A stretch of DNA of 9,634 nt from Bacteroidota bacterium (GTDB taxonomy: Bacteria; Bacteroidota; Bacteroidia; Bacteroidales; P3). A program made the translations under genes and the position numbers. Positions 1 to 8,023 of this stretch are shown in pieces; within the stretch, counting starts at the first letter, position 1, and the number at the start of each line of letters is the position of its first letter. The notes under the pieces were generated by a model. The model was not told where the DNA came from. It made no database searches and saw nothing but the letters and a program-made list of their open reading frames with translations. The stretch is taken from the NCBI GenBank assembly GCA_030540495.1, contig JAUNWC010000036.1, positions 1-9,634 of the forward strand. The letters run 5' to 3'.

Positions 1-70
1 TTCTATAAGACTTTATAAGCGTATAACAAAAGTAACGGCTTTACCCTCCTATCTAAACCTATCTCAACAT
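1..70 (+). repeat. Edge copy of an interspersed repeat family (copy 1)
   Basis: Bases 14-52 carry a core that recurs at 8212-8249 on the plus strand and at 9164-9204 on the minus strand. The shared elements, in order, are (T/C)ATAAGCGT, an A-rich stretch, GTAAYGGCTTT and (A/G)CCCTCCTAT. After the core come short units of the type CTAAACCTAT and CTCAACATAT spaced 10 bases apart, as in the other two copies. The element may extend upstream of the window, so its left boundary is unknown. No promoter cassette like those at 8353 and 9307 follows this copy. Confidence 0.7.
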
Positions 71-170
71 ATAAAATCCTACAAAAAAATATTTCTATAC
101 AATAAAAGAGAAAAATATGCGTTATCAAATCTAATTCAACAAAATTATTAATTAAATATAAAAAACATTT

Positions 171-965
171 ATGACACAACAAAACAAGGTAAAGGCATGG
201 TTGTCTCAACTCAATGATTCTAAAGAAAGATTTGGCTCAAAAGAATGGTTCAAAGCATACGGATTGGTGTTCTTGGGAACATTGATTTTTGTTATTGCCG
301 ACACTATGTTCAACAACCCTTATCACTTAGCACCCGGAGGCACATACGGATTAAAAAATGTATTAAACACTCTTTTTCCTTGGGAACTCTCTTATTACTT
401 GATATGTTTGGATTTACCCTTAATGGTAATAGGTCTTGTTATTTTGGGACCACGTTTTGGGATAAAAACTTTATTATCCGTTGTTTTGGGATATTTGTTC
501 GTATGGATTATAGAAAACACTTGGGGCTATGCTCCTATAATTCACGTAGGCGAATGGGCAAATGAAGCGGTTAGCGGAGCCATAGAAGTACAAAAATCTC
601 CAAGGTGGGAATGGGCAACATTTTTACCAAACCATATGGGGCAGTATTTTGTACCCGACTATGTTCTTAATACCATTGTTTCAGGTTTGTTATATGGTGT
701 GGGTATAGGATTGATATTCAAAGCAGGAGCAACCTCTGGAGGAAGTGATATTATATCAATGATTATAAACAAATATACTCACCTTTCCTTAGGAACTTTG
801 GTTATAATTATAGATTCTTGTATTGCTTTGACTTCTCTTTTCATTGGCGGAGATATACGTTTGCCATTGTATAGCGTATTGCTTATTTACATAGAAGGAA
901 AGGTAATAGATATGATTGTTCCTCCTACTCCTAAGAAGAAAAAAGAAACTGTACAAGCAGCATAA
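171..965 (+). CDS. YitT-family integral membrane protein lacking the C-terminal DUF2179 domain
   Basis: This 264-residue polytopic inner-membrane protein has about six hydrophobic segments, near residues 28-46, 74-93, 97-114, 165-184, 207-224 and 231-246. The diagnostic YitT motif is seen at 185-194 (AGATSGGSDI), followed by HLSLG at 204-208; an equivalent of the first YitT half lies at 52-60 (HLAPGGTYG). Many YitT proteins end in a soluble DUF2179 domain. Here the protein stops soon after the last membrane segment with a basic tail (PKKKKE, 254-259). A hydrophilic stretch of about 50 residues (115-163, rich in Trp) separates segments 3 and 4, longer than I expect for the family. Transport function has been suggested for the family but no substrate is established. 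The gene probably forms a unit with the zinc-ribbon gene 45 bases downstream. The start is the first ATG after an AT-rich leader with no Shine-Dalgarno site. Family call is firm; function is unknown. Confidence 0.85.
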   Translation: MTQQNKVKAWLSQLNDSKERFGSKEWFKAYGLVFLGTLIFVIADTMFNNPYHLAPGGTYGLKNVLNTLFPWELSYYLICLDLPLMVIGLVILGPRFGIKTLLSVVLGYLFVWIIENTWGYAPIIHVGEWANEAVSGAIEVQKSPRWEWATFLPNHMGQYFVPDYVLNTIVSGLLYGVGIGLIFKAGATSGGSDIISMIINKYTHLSLGTLVIIIDSCIALTSLFIGGDIRLPLYSVLLIYIEGKVIDMIVPPTPKKKKETVQAA

Positions 966-1010
966 CTTTGTTTCTAAAAATAAATAAAAAACCAATAAAA
1001 ATAATAGATT

Positions 1011-1265
1011 ATGAAAGATAAATTTTGTCAAAGTTGTGGTATGCCTATGAAAAAAGACCCACAAGGTGGAGGCACAGACGCAAATGCTAACAAAAGCGAA
1101 AAGTATTGTAGTTATTGTTATCAAAACGGAGAATTTACTTTTAATGGCACAGTAAGTGAATTCCAAGACTTTTGCAAGCACAAAATGACCGAGCAAGGAC
1201 ATAGTAAATTTATGGCTTGGTTGCTTACACGAGGAATGAAACGCTTGGAAAGATGGAAAAAATAA
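1011..1265 (+). CDS. Small zinc-ribbon protein (putative zinc ribbon domain family)
   Basis: This 84-residue soluble protein has two CxxC knuckles, Cys6-x-x-Cys9 (FCQSCGMPM) and Cys33-x-x-Cys36 (YCSYCYQNGEF), which should bind one zinc ion. A further Cys55-x-His57 lies in the following helix. The pattern CQSCGMP, then a Gly/Asp-rich linker, then YCSYCYxxGxF matches the small 'putative zinc ribbon' family that is widespread in bacteria and has no known biochemical role. The C-terminal third is basic and amphipathic and ends in LTRGMKRLERWKK, which could contact nucleic acid or protein, though this is a guess. It lies 45 bases after the YitT gene and is followed within about 12 bases by an intrinsic terminator, so the two are probably co-transcribed and this is the last gene of the unit. 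Family call is firm; function is unknown. Confidence 0.85.
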   Translation: MKDKFCQSCGMPMKKDPQGGGTDANANKSEKYCSYCYQNGEFTFNGTVSEFQDFCKHKMTEQGHSKFMAWLLTRGMKRLERWKK

Positions 1266-1276
1266 AGTAGATAGGT

Positions 1277-1311
1277 CAAGGTCTATACAAAGGTATAGAC
1301 CTTGTTTTTTT
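1277..1311 (+). terminator. Intrinsic terminator after the zinc-ribbon gene
   Basis: A perfect 12-base-pair stem (CAAGGTCTATAC at 1277-1288 with GTATAGACCTTG at 1293-1304) closes on the four-base loop AAAG. It is followed at once by seven T residues (1305-1311). This is a textbook Rho-independent terminator for the YitT/zinc-ribbon unit, and it separates that unit from the SpoIID-family gene. Confidence 0.93.
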
Positions 1312-1388
1312 ATCAGAAGAAGAATAATAAAAAGAAAGAAAATTTCGTTGAAAAAAAGTAGTAAGAATAATATTTAGAAATTTGATAG

Positions 1389-2507
1389 ATGAAAAGTAAT
1401 ATTTTTTTGTTTCTGATAATATTGTTTTCTGTTAGTCTTAAGGCAGAAAATGTAAGGGTAAGGATTTATACGGATAGCAATGTAAAAGAGGCAAATTTTG
1501 GTGTTTCTTTTGGCAATTATACCATAGAAGACAAGCAAATAAAAAAGAATAATAAGTTAAGAGCCGTTTTGCAAAATGGCAAAGTATCTTTGTATATAGA
1601 TGATAATTTGGCTTTTAGCAAGGATACCATAAAACTAATTTCCACAGATGCCAAATGTTTTTTTCAAATCACACCCACAGGACAAAAACAAAGACGATAT
1701 GATAATAATTTGGAAATAACCACAACAAAAGACAAAAAATCTCTATTATTTATTAACGATGTGGAAATGGAGAACTATATTGCCGGAGTGGTACAAAGCG
1801 AGGCAGGAGGAGCAAGCGATAATGTGGAATTTTTTAAGGTACAGGCCATTTGTTGCAGAACATATATGCAAAGAAATATGAACAAGCATCAAAAAGATGG
1901 CTACAACCTATGCGACCAAGTAAATTGTCAAGTATATTTTTCTCGGGCAAATAAAGAGCAAGTTATAGAAGGAAGTTATAAAACGGCAGGGGAAATCATT
2001 GTGGATGAGATGGGAAAACCAATAGAAACTCTTTTTCATTCCAATTCGGGCGGACAAACAGTAAATGCTGAGGCTGTGTGGGGCAAAGAGGTTAGTTATC
2101 TAAAAAGTATAGTGGATAGTTTTTCCATAGGACAACCCAACTATGTTTGGGAAAAGGATATTAGCGAAAAAGAATGGCTTAACTATTTCAAGAACAAAGG
2201 AATAGATGTAAAAGACTATAACAATAAAGTAGAACTTCTTAATTTCTCACAAGAGGAGGGAAGAAAGGATAAAATATTTGATATCAGCCTTGTCCAAATA
2301 CGCAAAGATTTTAAACTAAAAAGCACTTTTTTTTCGGTTGTGCCTTGGGGTAGTAGTGTAAAACTAAAAGGCAAAGGGTATGGACATGGAGTAGGGCTTT
2401 CTCAAGAAGGAGCCGCCAAAATGTGTGAAGAGGGTTACGAATATTGGCAAGTAATAGAACATTATTATACAGGAGTAAAAATAAAAGAAAAGCAAGTAAC
2501 CTTTTAG
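1389..2507 (+). CDS. Secreted SpoIID/LytB-domain protein, probable peptidoglycan lytic transglycosylase
   Basis: This 372-residue protein starts with a hydrophobic signal peptide (about 1-19, cleavage likely after SLKA), so it acts in the periplasm or beyond. The SpoIID domain spans roughly 105-365. Visible signatures are the region around Glu138 (AGVVQSEAGG), which aligns with the catalytic Glu of SpoIID; the AQA/RT-type helix (KVQAICCRTYM, 150-160); LCDQVNCQVY at 174-183; FHSNSGGQT at 216-224; and the C-terminal GYGHGVGLSQEGA (330-342) followed by HYYTGVKI. His167, Cys175 and Cys180 could form a metal site; this is a guess. Known SpoIID cleaves glycan strands lacking stem peptides during sporulation. 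Bacteroidota do not sporulate, so here a general wall-remodelling role is likelier. The gene lies 211 bases upstream of gldL in the same direction. That gap contains no clear terminator but does contain a promoter-like site, so linked transcription is possible but unproven. Domain call is firm; activity is inferred. Confidence 0.85.
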   Translation: MKSNIFLFLIILFSVSLKAENVRVRIYTDSNVKEANFGVSFGNYTIEDKQIKKNNKLRAVLQNGKVSLYIDDNLAFSKDTIKLISTDAKCFFQITPTGQKQRRYDNNLEITTTKDKKSLLFINDVEMENYIAGVVQSEAGGASDNVEFFKVQAICCRTYMQRNMNKHQKDGYNLCDQVNCQVYFSRANKEQVIEGSYKTAGEIIVDEMGKPIETLFHSNSGGQTVNAEAVWGKEVSYLKSIVDSFSIGQPNYVWEKDISEKEWLNYFKNKGIDVKDYNNKVELLNFSQEEGRKDKIFDISLVQIRKDFKLKSTFFSVVPWGSSVKLKGKGYGHGVGLSQEGAAKMCEEGYEYWQVIEHYYTGVKIKEKQVTF

Positions 2508-2610
2508 AAGAAAAACACGTATATTCTTAACAAGATTTTGTGAAAAAGGAGGCTAAGGAAGAAAAAATTATAACAAAATAATGTTGTTATTAGCAATAAT
2601 TAAAATAGTT

Positions 2611-2622
2611 TTTGTAATTTTG
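2611..2622 (+). promoter_or_regulatory. Candidate promoter for the gldLMN unit
   Basis: TAATTTTG at 2615-2622 fits the Bacteroidota -7 consensus TAnnTTTG exactly. The best upstream match to the -33 element is TTG at 2584-2586, with a 28-base gap, which is longer than usual, so the -33 part is weak. A start site near 2629-2632 would give a leader of about 90 bases before the gldL ATG. Confidence 0.5.
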
Positions 2623-2718
2623 CCCTTTGCTAAACGCAAAATAAAAAATGCATAATAAGAGAGATAACTTAGAATTATAATAACAATAAAACAATAACTA
2701 AAAAAATCTAATTTTATC

Positions 2719-3723
2719 ATGGGAATAGATACTTTAGTAAGAAGTAAAGCGTATAAACAGATTACAGCAAAACTTTATGGTGTTGGTGCCTCAATAGTTA
2801 TCGTTGGTGCCTTATTTAAAATTAATCACTGGCCATTTGCTACCGAATTACTTATTGTAGGTATGCTTACCGAGGCTGTGATATTCTTTTTCTCAGCCTT
2901 TGAACCTTTGCATGTTACTTATGATTGGTCTTTGGTCTTTCCAGAATTGGCAGGTATGGAGGGACTAACTCCTCAAGAGGAAGATGAGAAAAAACGTTTG
3001 ATACACGAACAACAACAAAAAAACCCTTCTGCTTTTGGCGATAGAAAAGGAGAAGGAGGTATAAATATCATAGGTGGAGCCTCTGGAGATATAGTACTTG
3101 GTGGAAGTGGAGCCTCTGCTACACAAGAATTGGATAAAATGTTGGAGGATGCTAAGATAGGTCCAGAACTTATAGAAAGTCTTGGCAAAGGTTTGCAAAA
3201 ATTATCAGACACTGCCGAAGGGCTTACCTCTGTGGCTAACGCTGCTGAAACATCTGAGAAATTTATTAGAAACGTATCTGAGGCTTCTGAGAGCGTGGTA
3301 GATTTGACCAATGCTTACAAGAAAACATCAGATTATCTAAACAAAGACCTTTTGGCTTCGGGAGAATATCTTTCTTCTGTTCAAGAGGCTACAAGTGCTG
3401 TATCCACTCTTGCCAATATATACAAAGAGACAGCAAACACTCTTTCTGTTGGCGATGCTTCTTATATTGATGGTTTGAAAACTATGGCTACCAGTCTTGC
3501 TTCCATCAATGCTTTGTATCAGATGCAGATAGAAAACTCTTCTGCTCAATTGGAGGCAACTAAGAATGTACAAGAGAGAATAGACAACCTTGTAGTTAAT
3601 TTTGCAGATACGGCAGAAAATGTATTGAAATACAAAGAGCAAGTAAATGCACTTTCCAAGAAAGTTGGCTCATTGAATGATATATATGGAAATATGCTTG
3701 CTGCTATGCAGGTTAAAGGTTAA
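2719..3723 (+). CDS. gldL: GldL/PorL, inner-membrane motor subunit of the type IX secretion system
   Basis: GldL, with GldM, forms the proton-motive-force-driven motor that powers T9SS secretion and, in gliding species, movement. This 334-residue protein has two N-terminal membrane helices (about 19-35 and 41-60) containing family hallmarks: GALFKINHWP at 30-39 and LTEAVIFFFSAFEP at 50-63. Lys34, His37 and Glu52 match the positions of functionally important polar membrane residues known in Flavobacterium GldL (there Lys27, His30, Glu49). After the helices come a charged segment (84-110), a glycine-rich linker (about 111-133) and a long cytoplasmic helical region with heptad-like character (136-330), which is expected of the longer PorL-type proteins. 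The start is an ATG giving MGIDTLVRSKAYK, the usual amphipathic beginning. It is first of a tight gldL-gldM-gldN unit (55 bases to gldM). The normal upstream partner gldK is not present in the window. Confidence 0.95.
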   Translation: MGIDTLVRSKAYKQITAKLYGVGASIVIVGALFKINHWPFATELLIVGMLTEAVIFFFSAFEPLHVTYDWSLVFPELAGMEGLTPQEEDEKKRLIHEQQQKNPSAFGDRKGEGGINIIGGASGDIVLGGSGASATQELDKMLEDAKIGPELIESLGKGLQKLSDTAEGLTSVANAAETSEKFIRNVSEASESVVDLTNAYKKTSDYLNKDLLASGEYLSSVQEATSAVSTLANIYKETANTLSVGDASYIDGLKTMATSLASINALYQMQIENSSAQLEATKNVQERIDNLVVNFADTAENVLKYKEQVNALSKKVGSLNDIYGNMLAAMQVKG

Positions 3724-3778
3724 TGTTTTTTAATTAGTTTTAGGTTAAACAAGAATATTTATAAAAAATAAATAAATT

Positions 3779-5371
3779 ATGGCTGCTACGAATTGTCCCG
3801 AAACCCCGCGACAGAAAATGATTACTATGATGTATTTGGTGTATACGGCTATGCTTGCACTAAATGTATCGGCGGAGATTTTGCAGTCATTCATTACGGT
3901 GGGCGATAGTTTGGAGGTAACTAATAGTTTGTTGCTTTCCAAAACCGAGAGTGCTTACCAAATGTTTGAAAATGCATACAACAATAACGAGGGGAAAGTA
4001 GGACCAAGTTGGGAAAAGGCTAAGCAAGTAAGAATAGCCACCAAAAAAATATTAGACTATTTGGACGAAGTAAAATACGGAGTTATTTCACACACTGACG
4101 GCAAACCAATTGCTGAAGTAAAGAAACTTGTAAAAGAGCAAGGATTTAATGCCATAGAAAAGAAGGACAACTATGACGCTCCTACATATTATTTTTGTGG
4201 AGGAACAGATGACGGAAGTGCAGGCAAGGCTCTTGAGATGAAAAAGAAAATAGACGCTTATCAAGCCGAGATGCTAAGTTTGTGCGATGATAGATTTAGA
4301 GCACAGTTAAAGAAAGTGCAAATAGATACCAAATCCATGCACAAAAATGCGGCAGGACAATCTTTGAATTGGCAAATGTACAATTTCTATCATACCGTCC
4401 TTGCAGCAGATATTGTTATCATTAATAAACTAAAATCCGAGATAGAAAACTCTGAATACGACCTTGTTAATGCTCTTTATTCTTCTATATCAGCCGATGA
4501 CTTCAAATTTGATATGGTTAAGGCAAGAGTAATACCAAAATCTACATACGTAATGCAAGGTGACTCTTACGAAGCAGATGTAATAGTTGCGGCTTATGAC
4601 TCTCGTTCTCAATTAAGAGGAGATGTTAGAGGTCAGACTATGGTTGGAGATTCGGGTACATTGAAATTAAAATTTGGAGCAGGTGCTTTAGGACCTCAGA
4701 AATACAAAGGTACTGTTTATGTGAAAAGAGAAACAGGAGAAATGCCATACGATTTTGAAGGAGAATACTTTGTAGCGGCTCCAAGTGTAACCATATCGGC
4801 AACAAAGATGAACGTCTTTTATATAGGAGTGGATAATCCTTTGAGCGTAGGTGCTCCGGGTATAAATTCCAAAGACCTTGTGGTTAGTATTTCAGGCTCC
4901 AATGGAGCAACCATCAAACCCGACAACAATGGCGCATACATAGTTAATGTAAAGACTCAAGGAAAATGTAGTATAAACGTTGCAGCCAAAGTGGGCAATC
5001 AGACCAGAAATCTTGGCTCTATGGAGTATAGAATAAAACGTATTCCTGATGCTACTGTCAAGATAGGTAATTTCTCAGGCGGAAAGGTTACTAAGGAGGC
5101 TTTGTTGGCAAATAGAGGTTTTCGTGTGGATATGACGGGATTTGATTTCCCTGTAACCTACACTGTTACTAACTACAAAATATCCTTTATAACAGGAGGA
5201 GAAGGTAGCATTCCTATTCAAGGCAGAGGCAACAACTTTACTCCAGAGATTACCAATCAGATACAAAAACTTAGAAGAGGCAATAGAATAGTAGTGGAAG
5301 AACTTAGAGTCAAAGGACCAGACGGAGAAAGGGCTCCAAGCAACCAAACTATGGTATTTACTATACAATAA
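3779..5371 (+). CDS. gldM: GldM/PorM, periplasm-spanning motor subunit of the type IX secretion system
   Basis: GldM is anchored in the inner membrane by one helix that packs into the GldL ring and reaches across the periplasm to the GldK/GldN ring. The 530-residue protein begins with the short cytoplasmic motif PETPRQKMI; Arg11 matches the conserved Arg9 of Flavobacterium GldM. A single membrane helix follows (about 14-34, MITMMYLVYTAMLALNV). The helical D1 domain covers about 36-235. The beta-rich domains follow: D2 from about 245 (MVKARVIPKSTYVMQGDSYEA), D3 from about 326 (FEGEYFVAAPSVTIS, ending near 410), and D4 from about 420 (RIPDATVKIGNFSGGKVTKE). Length and domain order are normal for the family, with no truncation or frameshift. 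It sits 55 bases after gldL and 29 bases before gldN, so all three are almost certainly one transcript. Identification is secure. Confidence 0.96.
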   Translation: MAATNCPETPRQKMITMMYLVYTAMLALNVSAEILQSFITVGDSLEVTNSLLLSKTESAYQMFENAYNNNEGKVGPSWEKAKQVRIATKKILDYLDEVKYGVISHTDGKPIAEVKKLVKEQGFNAIEKKDNYDAPTYYFCGGTDDGSAGKALEMKKKIDAYQAEMLSLCDDRFRAQLKKVQIDTKSMHKNAAGQSLNWQMYNFYHTVLAADIVIINKLKSEIENSEYDLVNALYSSISADDFKFDMVKARVIPKSTYVMQGDSYEADVIVAAYDSRSQLRGDVRGQTMVGDSGTLKLKFGAGALGPQKYKGTVYVKRETGEMPYDFEGEYFVAAPSVTISATKMNVFYIGVDNPLSVGAPGINSKDLVVSISGSNGATIKPDNNGAYIVNVKTQGKCSINVAAKVGNQTRNLGSMEYRIKRIPDATVKIGNFSGGKVTKEALLANRGFRVDMTGFDFPVTYTVTNYKISFITGGEGSIPIQGRGNNFTPEITNQIQKLRRGNRIVVEELRVKGPDGERAPSNQTMVFTIQ

Positions 5372-5400
5372 AAAGATAACAACTAAAAATATTTTATATT

Positions 5401-6276
5401 ATGAAAAAAATCGTTCTTGTAATGTTGAGTGCATTGTTCCTTTTGAATGGAAATGCTTTTGCTCAAATAGTAGATGAGAGTGAGTCAAGCGAAGAGTTAG
5501 ACCAATTCTATGATAGACCTATAAACAACAAGGCAAAGAAACCTTTTGTTTATCCATACGTTAGGTCGGCAGATGTTGTGTGGGAGCATGCTGTTTGGAG
5601 AACTATAGATTTTAGAGAAAAAATGAATCAAGTTTTTTACTATCCTATAGTACCTCAACAAAGCAGAATGAACATGTTCACTATGTTAGACCAAGCCATA
5701 AGCGATGGAACCATTAGAGTATATAACGACGATGAGTTCAAACAAGAAGTAGATGATTGGGCTAAGCGTAAAGAACTTATGGGTAACACCACTTATGTAA
5801 AAGTTTATAAACCTGATTTGGACGGATTTGAGCAAGAGGAAGACTCCTTAGTAACCACTCCTATGGTAGAAGAGGATATAACCACTTTGCGAATAAAAGA
5901 ACGTTGGTTTATAGACAAGCAAAGAAGTGTAAGGGATGTAAGAATTATAGGCTTTACTCTTGTGTATAACCAACAAAAAGAGCAAGACGGAGTTGTTTCT
6001 TCCAATCCTATGGAAATAGGTTGGGTACGTTTCAACGACCCTGAGGTTAGATATCTTTTGGCTAATACAGAGGTTTATAATCCAAAAAATGATGCCGAAA
6101 GAAGAAGTTATGACGATATATTCCAAAAACGTATGTTTACCTCTTATATTACTCGCGAAACATCAACCTATAACAGAAGAATTTCTGATTATTTGACAGG
6201 TATGGATGCTTTGTATGAGTCAGAGCAAATAGAGGAAATGTTGTTTGATATGGAACAAGATATGTGGGAGTATTAG
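5401..6276 (+). CDS. gldN: GldN/PorN, periplasmic ring component of the type IX secretion system
   Basis: GldN/PorN associates with the lipoprotein GldK/PorK to form the large ring under the outer membrane, and it receives the tip of GldM. The 291-residue protein carries a Sec signal peptide, with cleavage predicted after NAFA at residue 21 leaving an N-terminal Gln. There is no lipobox. The family signature is VVWEHAVWRTIDFREKMN (59-76) followed by QVFYYPIVP; the conserved middle region has LRIKERWFIDKQ and a later GWVRFNDPEVRYLL. Length is close to flavobacterial GldN and shorter than Porphyromonas PorN. It is last in the gldLMN unit, 29 bases after gldM, and ends in TAG about 25 bases before a hairpin terminator. 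Because gldK is absent here, its ring partner must be encoded elsewhere; this is inference. Identification is secure. Confidence 0.95.
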   Translation: MKKIVLVMLSALFLLNGNAFAQIVDESESSEELDQFYDRPINNKAKKPFVYPYVRSADVVWEHAVWRTIDFREKMNQVFYYPIVPQQSRMNMFTMLDQAISDGTIRVYNDDEFKQEVDDWAKRKELMGNTTYVKVYKPDLDGFEQEEDSLVTTPMVEEDITTLRIKERWFIDKQRSVRDVRIIGFTLVYNQQKEQDGVVSSNPMEIGWVRFNDPEVRYLLANTEVYNPKNDAERRSYDDIFQKRMFTSYITRETSTYNRRISDYLTGMDALYESEQIEEMLFDMEQDMWEY

Positions 6277-6301
6277 AAAAATATTTTTAGTACATAAATT
6301 T

Positions 6302-6340
6302 AAAATACCGAATATATTCTTATATATTCGGTATTTTTTT
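6302..6340 (+). terminator. Intrinsic terminator between convergent gldN and pyrG
   Basis: A 16-base-pair perfect stem (6302-6317 with 6322-6337, centred on TACCGAATATAT) closes on a four-base TCTT loop and runs into T residues up to 6340. It ends the gldLMN transcript. The minus strand has a shorter T tract after the same stem, so it may also serve pyrG, whose stop codon lies about 30 bases away. Confidence 0.9.
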
Positions 6341-6371
6341 AATATGAAAAAGAAAATTTCTCTATAATTAT

Positions 6372-7979
6372 TTATTCCCTTAAAGAGGCTTTTACAAAAG
6401 ATATAAACAAAGGAGCAGGATTTTCTACAGTGGAGGCGTATTCTGGGTGGAATTGAGTACCTATAAAGAAAGGGTGCTCTTTTATCTCCACAACTTCCAC
6501 AAGGTTGGTATTAGGATTTATTCCCGTTGCAATCATACCAGCCTTTTCAAAATCAGAAAGATATTTATTATTAAATTCATATCTATGTCTATGTCTTTCT
6601 TGAATAAGTTTTTGATTATAAGCCCTGAAAATAATGGAATCTTCTTTTAACTCACAAGGATAGTTGCCCAATCGCATAGTGTGTCCAAGATTGCTTATTT
6701 TCTTTTGGTCTTCCATTATATCTATAACCGGATAAGGAGTAGAGGACATCATTTCAACACTATTTGCGTTTTTCCAACCCAAAACATTGCGAGCAAATTC
6801 TACCACCGCCAACTGCATACCCAAGCATATACCAAAGAAAGGTATAGCATTCTCTCTTGCATATTGACAAGCAAGTATTTTGCCCATTATTCCACGTGAG
6901 CCAAAGCCCGGAGCAACCAAAATACCATCCAAGCCATCCAATTTCTCTTTTACAATACTCTCTCCCTTTTCCAATTCCTCCGAGTGTATCCAATTAATAT
7001 TAACCTTTGTTTGCAAACAAGCACCGGCATGTATCAAAGCCTCACTAATAGATTTGTAAGCATCGTGCAATTCTACATACTTACCCACTATACCTATGTT
7101 TGTCTCTTTCAGAGGATTTTCCAATTTGTAAAGGAATTTTTTCCAAGAAGTTAAATCAGGTTCATTTACAAAAGGAGAGTCTGTTTTTTTCAAAACCTGA
7201 GTATCCAAGCCCTCCTGCTGAATATTCAACGGAACTTGATATATGGTGGAGGCATCTATGCTCTCTATTACACACTCTTTATCCACATTGCAAAACAAAG
7301 ATATTTTTGCACGAACACTTTCTGTTAGGTGTTTTTCGCAACGACAAACAATAATATCAGGTTGCACTCCTATGGAAAGCATATTCTTTACTGAGTTTTG
7401 AGTAGGTTTGGTTTTCAATTCTCCTGCCGCAGCAAGATAAGGCACGTAAGTAAGATGTATAACCAAAGCCTGTTTGCCAAACTCTCTTTTTAACTGACGC
7501 ACGGCTTCCACAAAAGGCAAAGATTCTATATCTCCCACAACTCCTCCTATCTCCGTTATTACAAAATCATATTTGCCCGTATTACCAAGTATCTTTATTC
7601 TGTTTTTTATTTCGTCAGTAATATGAGGTATTACTTGAACAGTAGAACCAAGATATTCGCCCTTCCTCTCTTTGTCTATCACAGTTTGATATATACGACC
7701 AGTGGTTACATTATTGGCTTGAGAAGTACGCACATTGGTAAATCTCTCATAATGCCCCAGGTCTAAATCCGTCTCCGCTCCATCCTCGGTTACATAGCAC
7801 TCCCCATGCTCGTATGGGTTTAGAGTACCCGGATCTACGTTTATATATGGGTCAAGTTTCTGATTAGTAACCGAAAAACCGCGTGCCTTTAAGAGCAAAG
7901 CCAAAGAAGAGGATATTATTCCCTTTCCCAAAGAAGAGGTAACTCCTCCCGTTACAAAGATATATCTCGTGGTAAACAT
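6372..7979 (-). CDS. pyrG: CTP synthase (glutamine-hydrolysing)
   Basis: PyrG makes CTP from UTP, ATP and glutamine in the cytoplasm, the last step of de novo pyrimidine nucleotide synthesis. The 535-residue protein has the N-terminal synthase domain (about 1-270) with the nucleotide loop SSLGKG (15-20, Lys19), the DGAETDLDLGHYERF segment (66-80) and EIGGVVGDIES (143-153), which bind Mg-ATP and UTP. KTKPTQNSVK lies at 189-198. The class I glutamine amidotransferase domain (about 295-530) has PGFGSRG (357-363), the nucleophile Cys384 in GICLGMQ, and the His511/Glu513 pair in TQFHPEY. Length is typical. I start at the ATG at 7979, giving MFTTRYIFVTGG as in other CTP synthases. An in-frame TTG at 7988 would add three residues but is less likely. 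The gene is convergent with gldN and divergent from the 8422 gene, with its own -7 box at 8024-8031. Identification is secure. Confidence 0.97.
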   Translation of the reverse strand: MFTTRYIFVTGGVTSSLGKGIISSSLALLLKARGFSVTNQKLDPYINVDPGTLNPYEHGECYVTEDGAETDLDLGHYERFTNVRTSQANNVTTGRIYQTVIDKERKGEYLGSTVQVIPHITDEIKNRIKILGNTGKYDFVITEIGGVVGDIESLPFVEAVRQLKREFGKQALVIHLTYVPYLAAAGELKTKPTQNSVKNMLSIGVQPDIIVCRCEKHLTESVRAKISLFCNVDKECVIESIDASTIYQVPLNIQQEGLDTQVLKKTDSPFVNEPDLTSWKKFLYKLENPLKETNIGIVGKYVELHDAYKSISEALIHAGACLQTKVNINWIHSEELEKGESIVKEKLDGLDGILVAPGFGSRGIMGKILACQYARENAIPFFGICLGMQLAVVEFARNVLGWKNANSVEMMSSTPYPVIDIMEDQKKISNLGHTMRLGNYPCELKEDSIIFRAYNQKLIQERHRHRYEFNNKYLSDFEKAGMIATGINPNTNLVEVVEIKEHPFFIGTQFHPEYASTVENPAPLFISFVKASLRE

Positions 7980-8023
7980 TTCCTTCAAATAAAGATTCTT
8001 ACTTTTTTGTTAATTACGGTTTG

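Noticed and set aside
1305..1388. Promoter for the SpoIID-family gene
   Set aside because: A TTG near 1344-1346 and an AT-rich stretch before the start were considered, but no TAnnTTTG match is present at a sensible distance, so I do not annotate one.
2626..2640. Hairpin TTTGC-TAAAC-GCAAA just after the gldL -7 box
   Set aside because: Only five AT-rich base pairs; too weak to call an operator or a terminator.
2508..2718. Small gene or RNA in the gap before gldL
   Set aside because: No open frame with a plausible product and no strong structure were seen; only the promoter-like site is supported.
2973..3311. Open frames of 70-110 codons antisense to gldL, gldM, gldN and the YitT gene
   Set aside because: They lie entirely opposite well-supported genes, have low-complexity or Cys/Phe-rich translations, and have no promoter or family similarity that I can see.
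6447..7354. Plus-strand open frames within pyrG (6447-6650, 6681-6899, 7100-7354)
   Set aside because: They are shadows of the strongly conserved pyrG frame on the other strand.
7980..7988. TTG start three codons upstream of the pyrG ATG
   Set aside because: Starting at the ATG at 7979 gives the N-terminus usual for CTP synthases (a few residues before KYIFVTGG-type sequence). The TTG would add residues with no family support.
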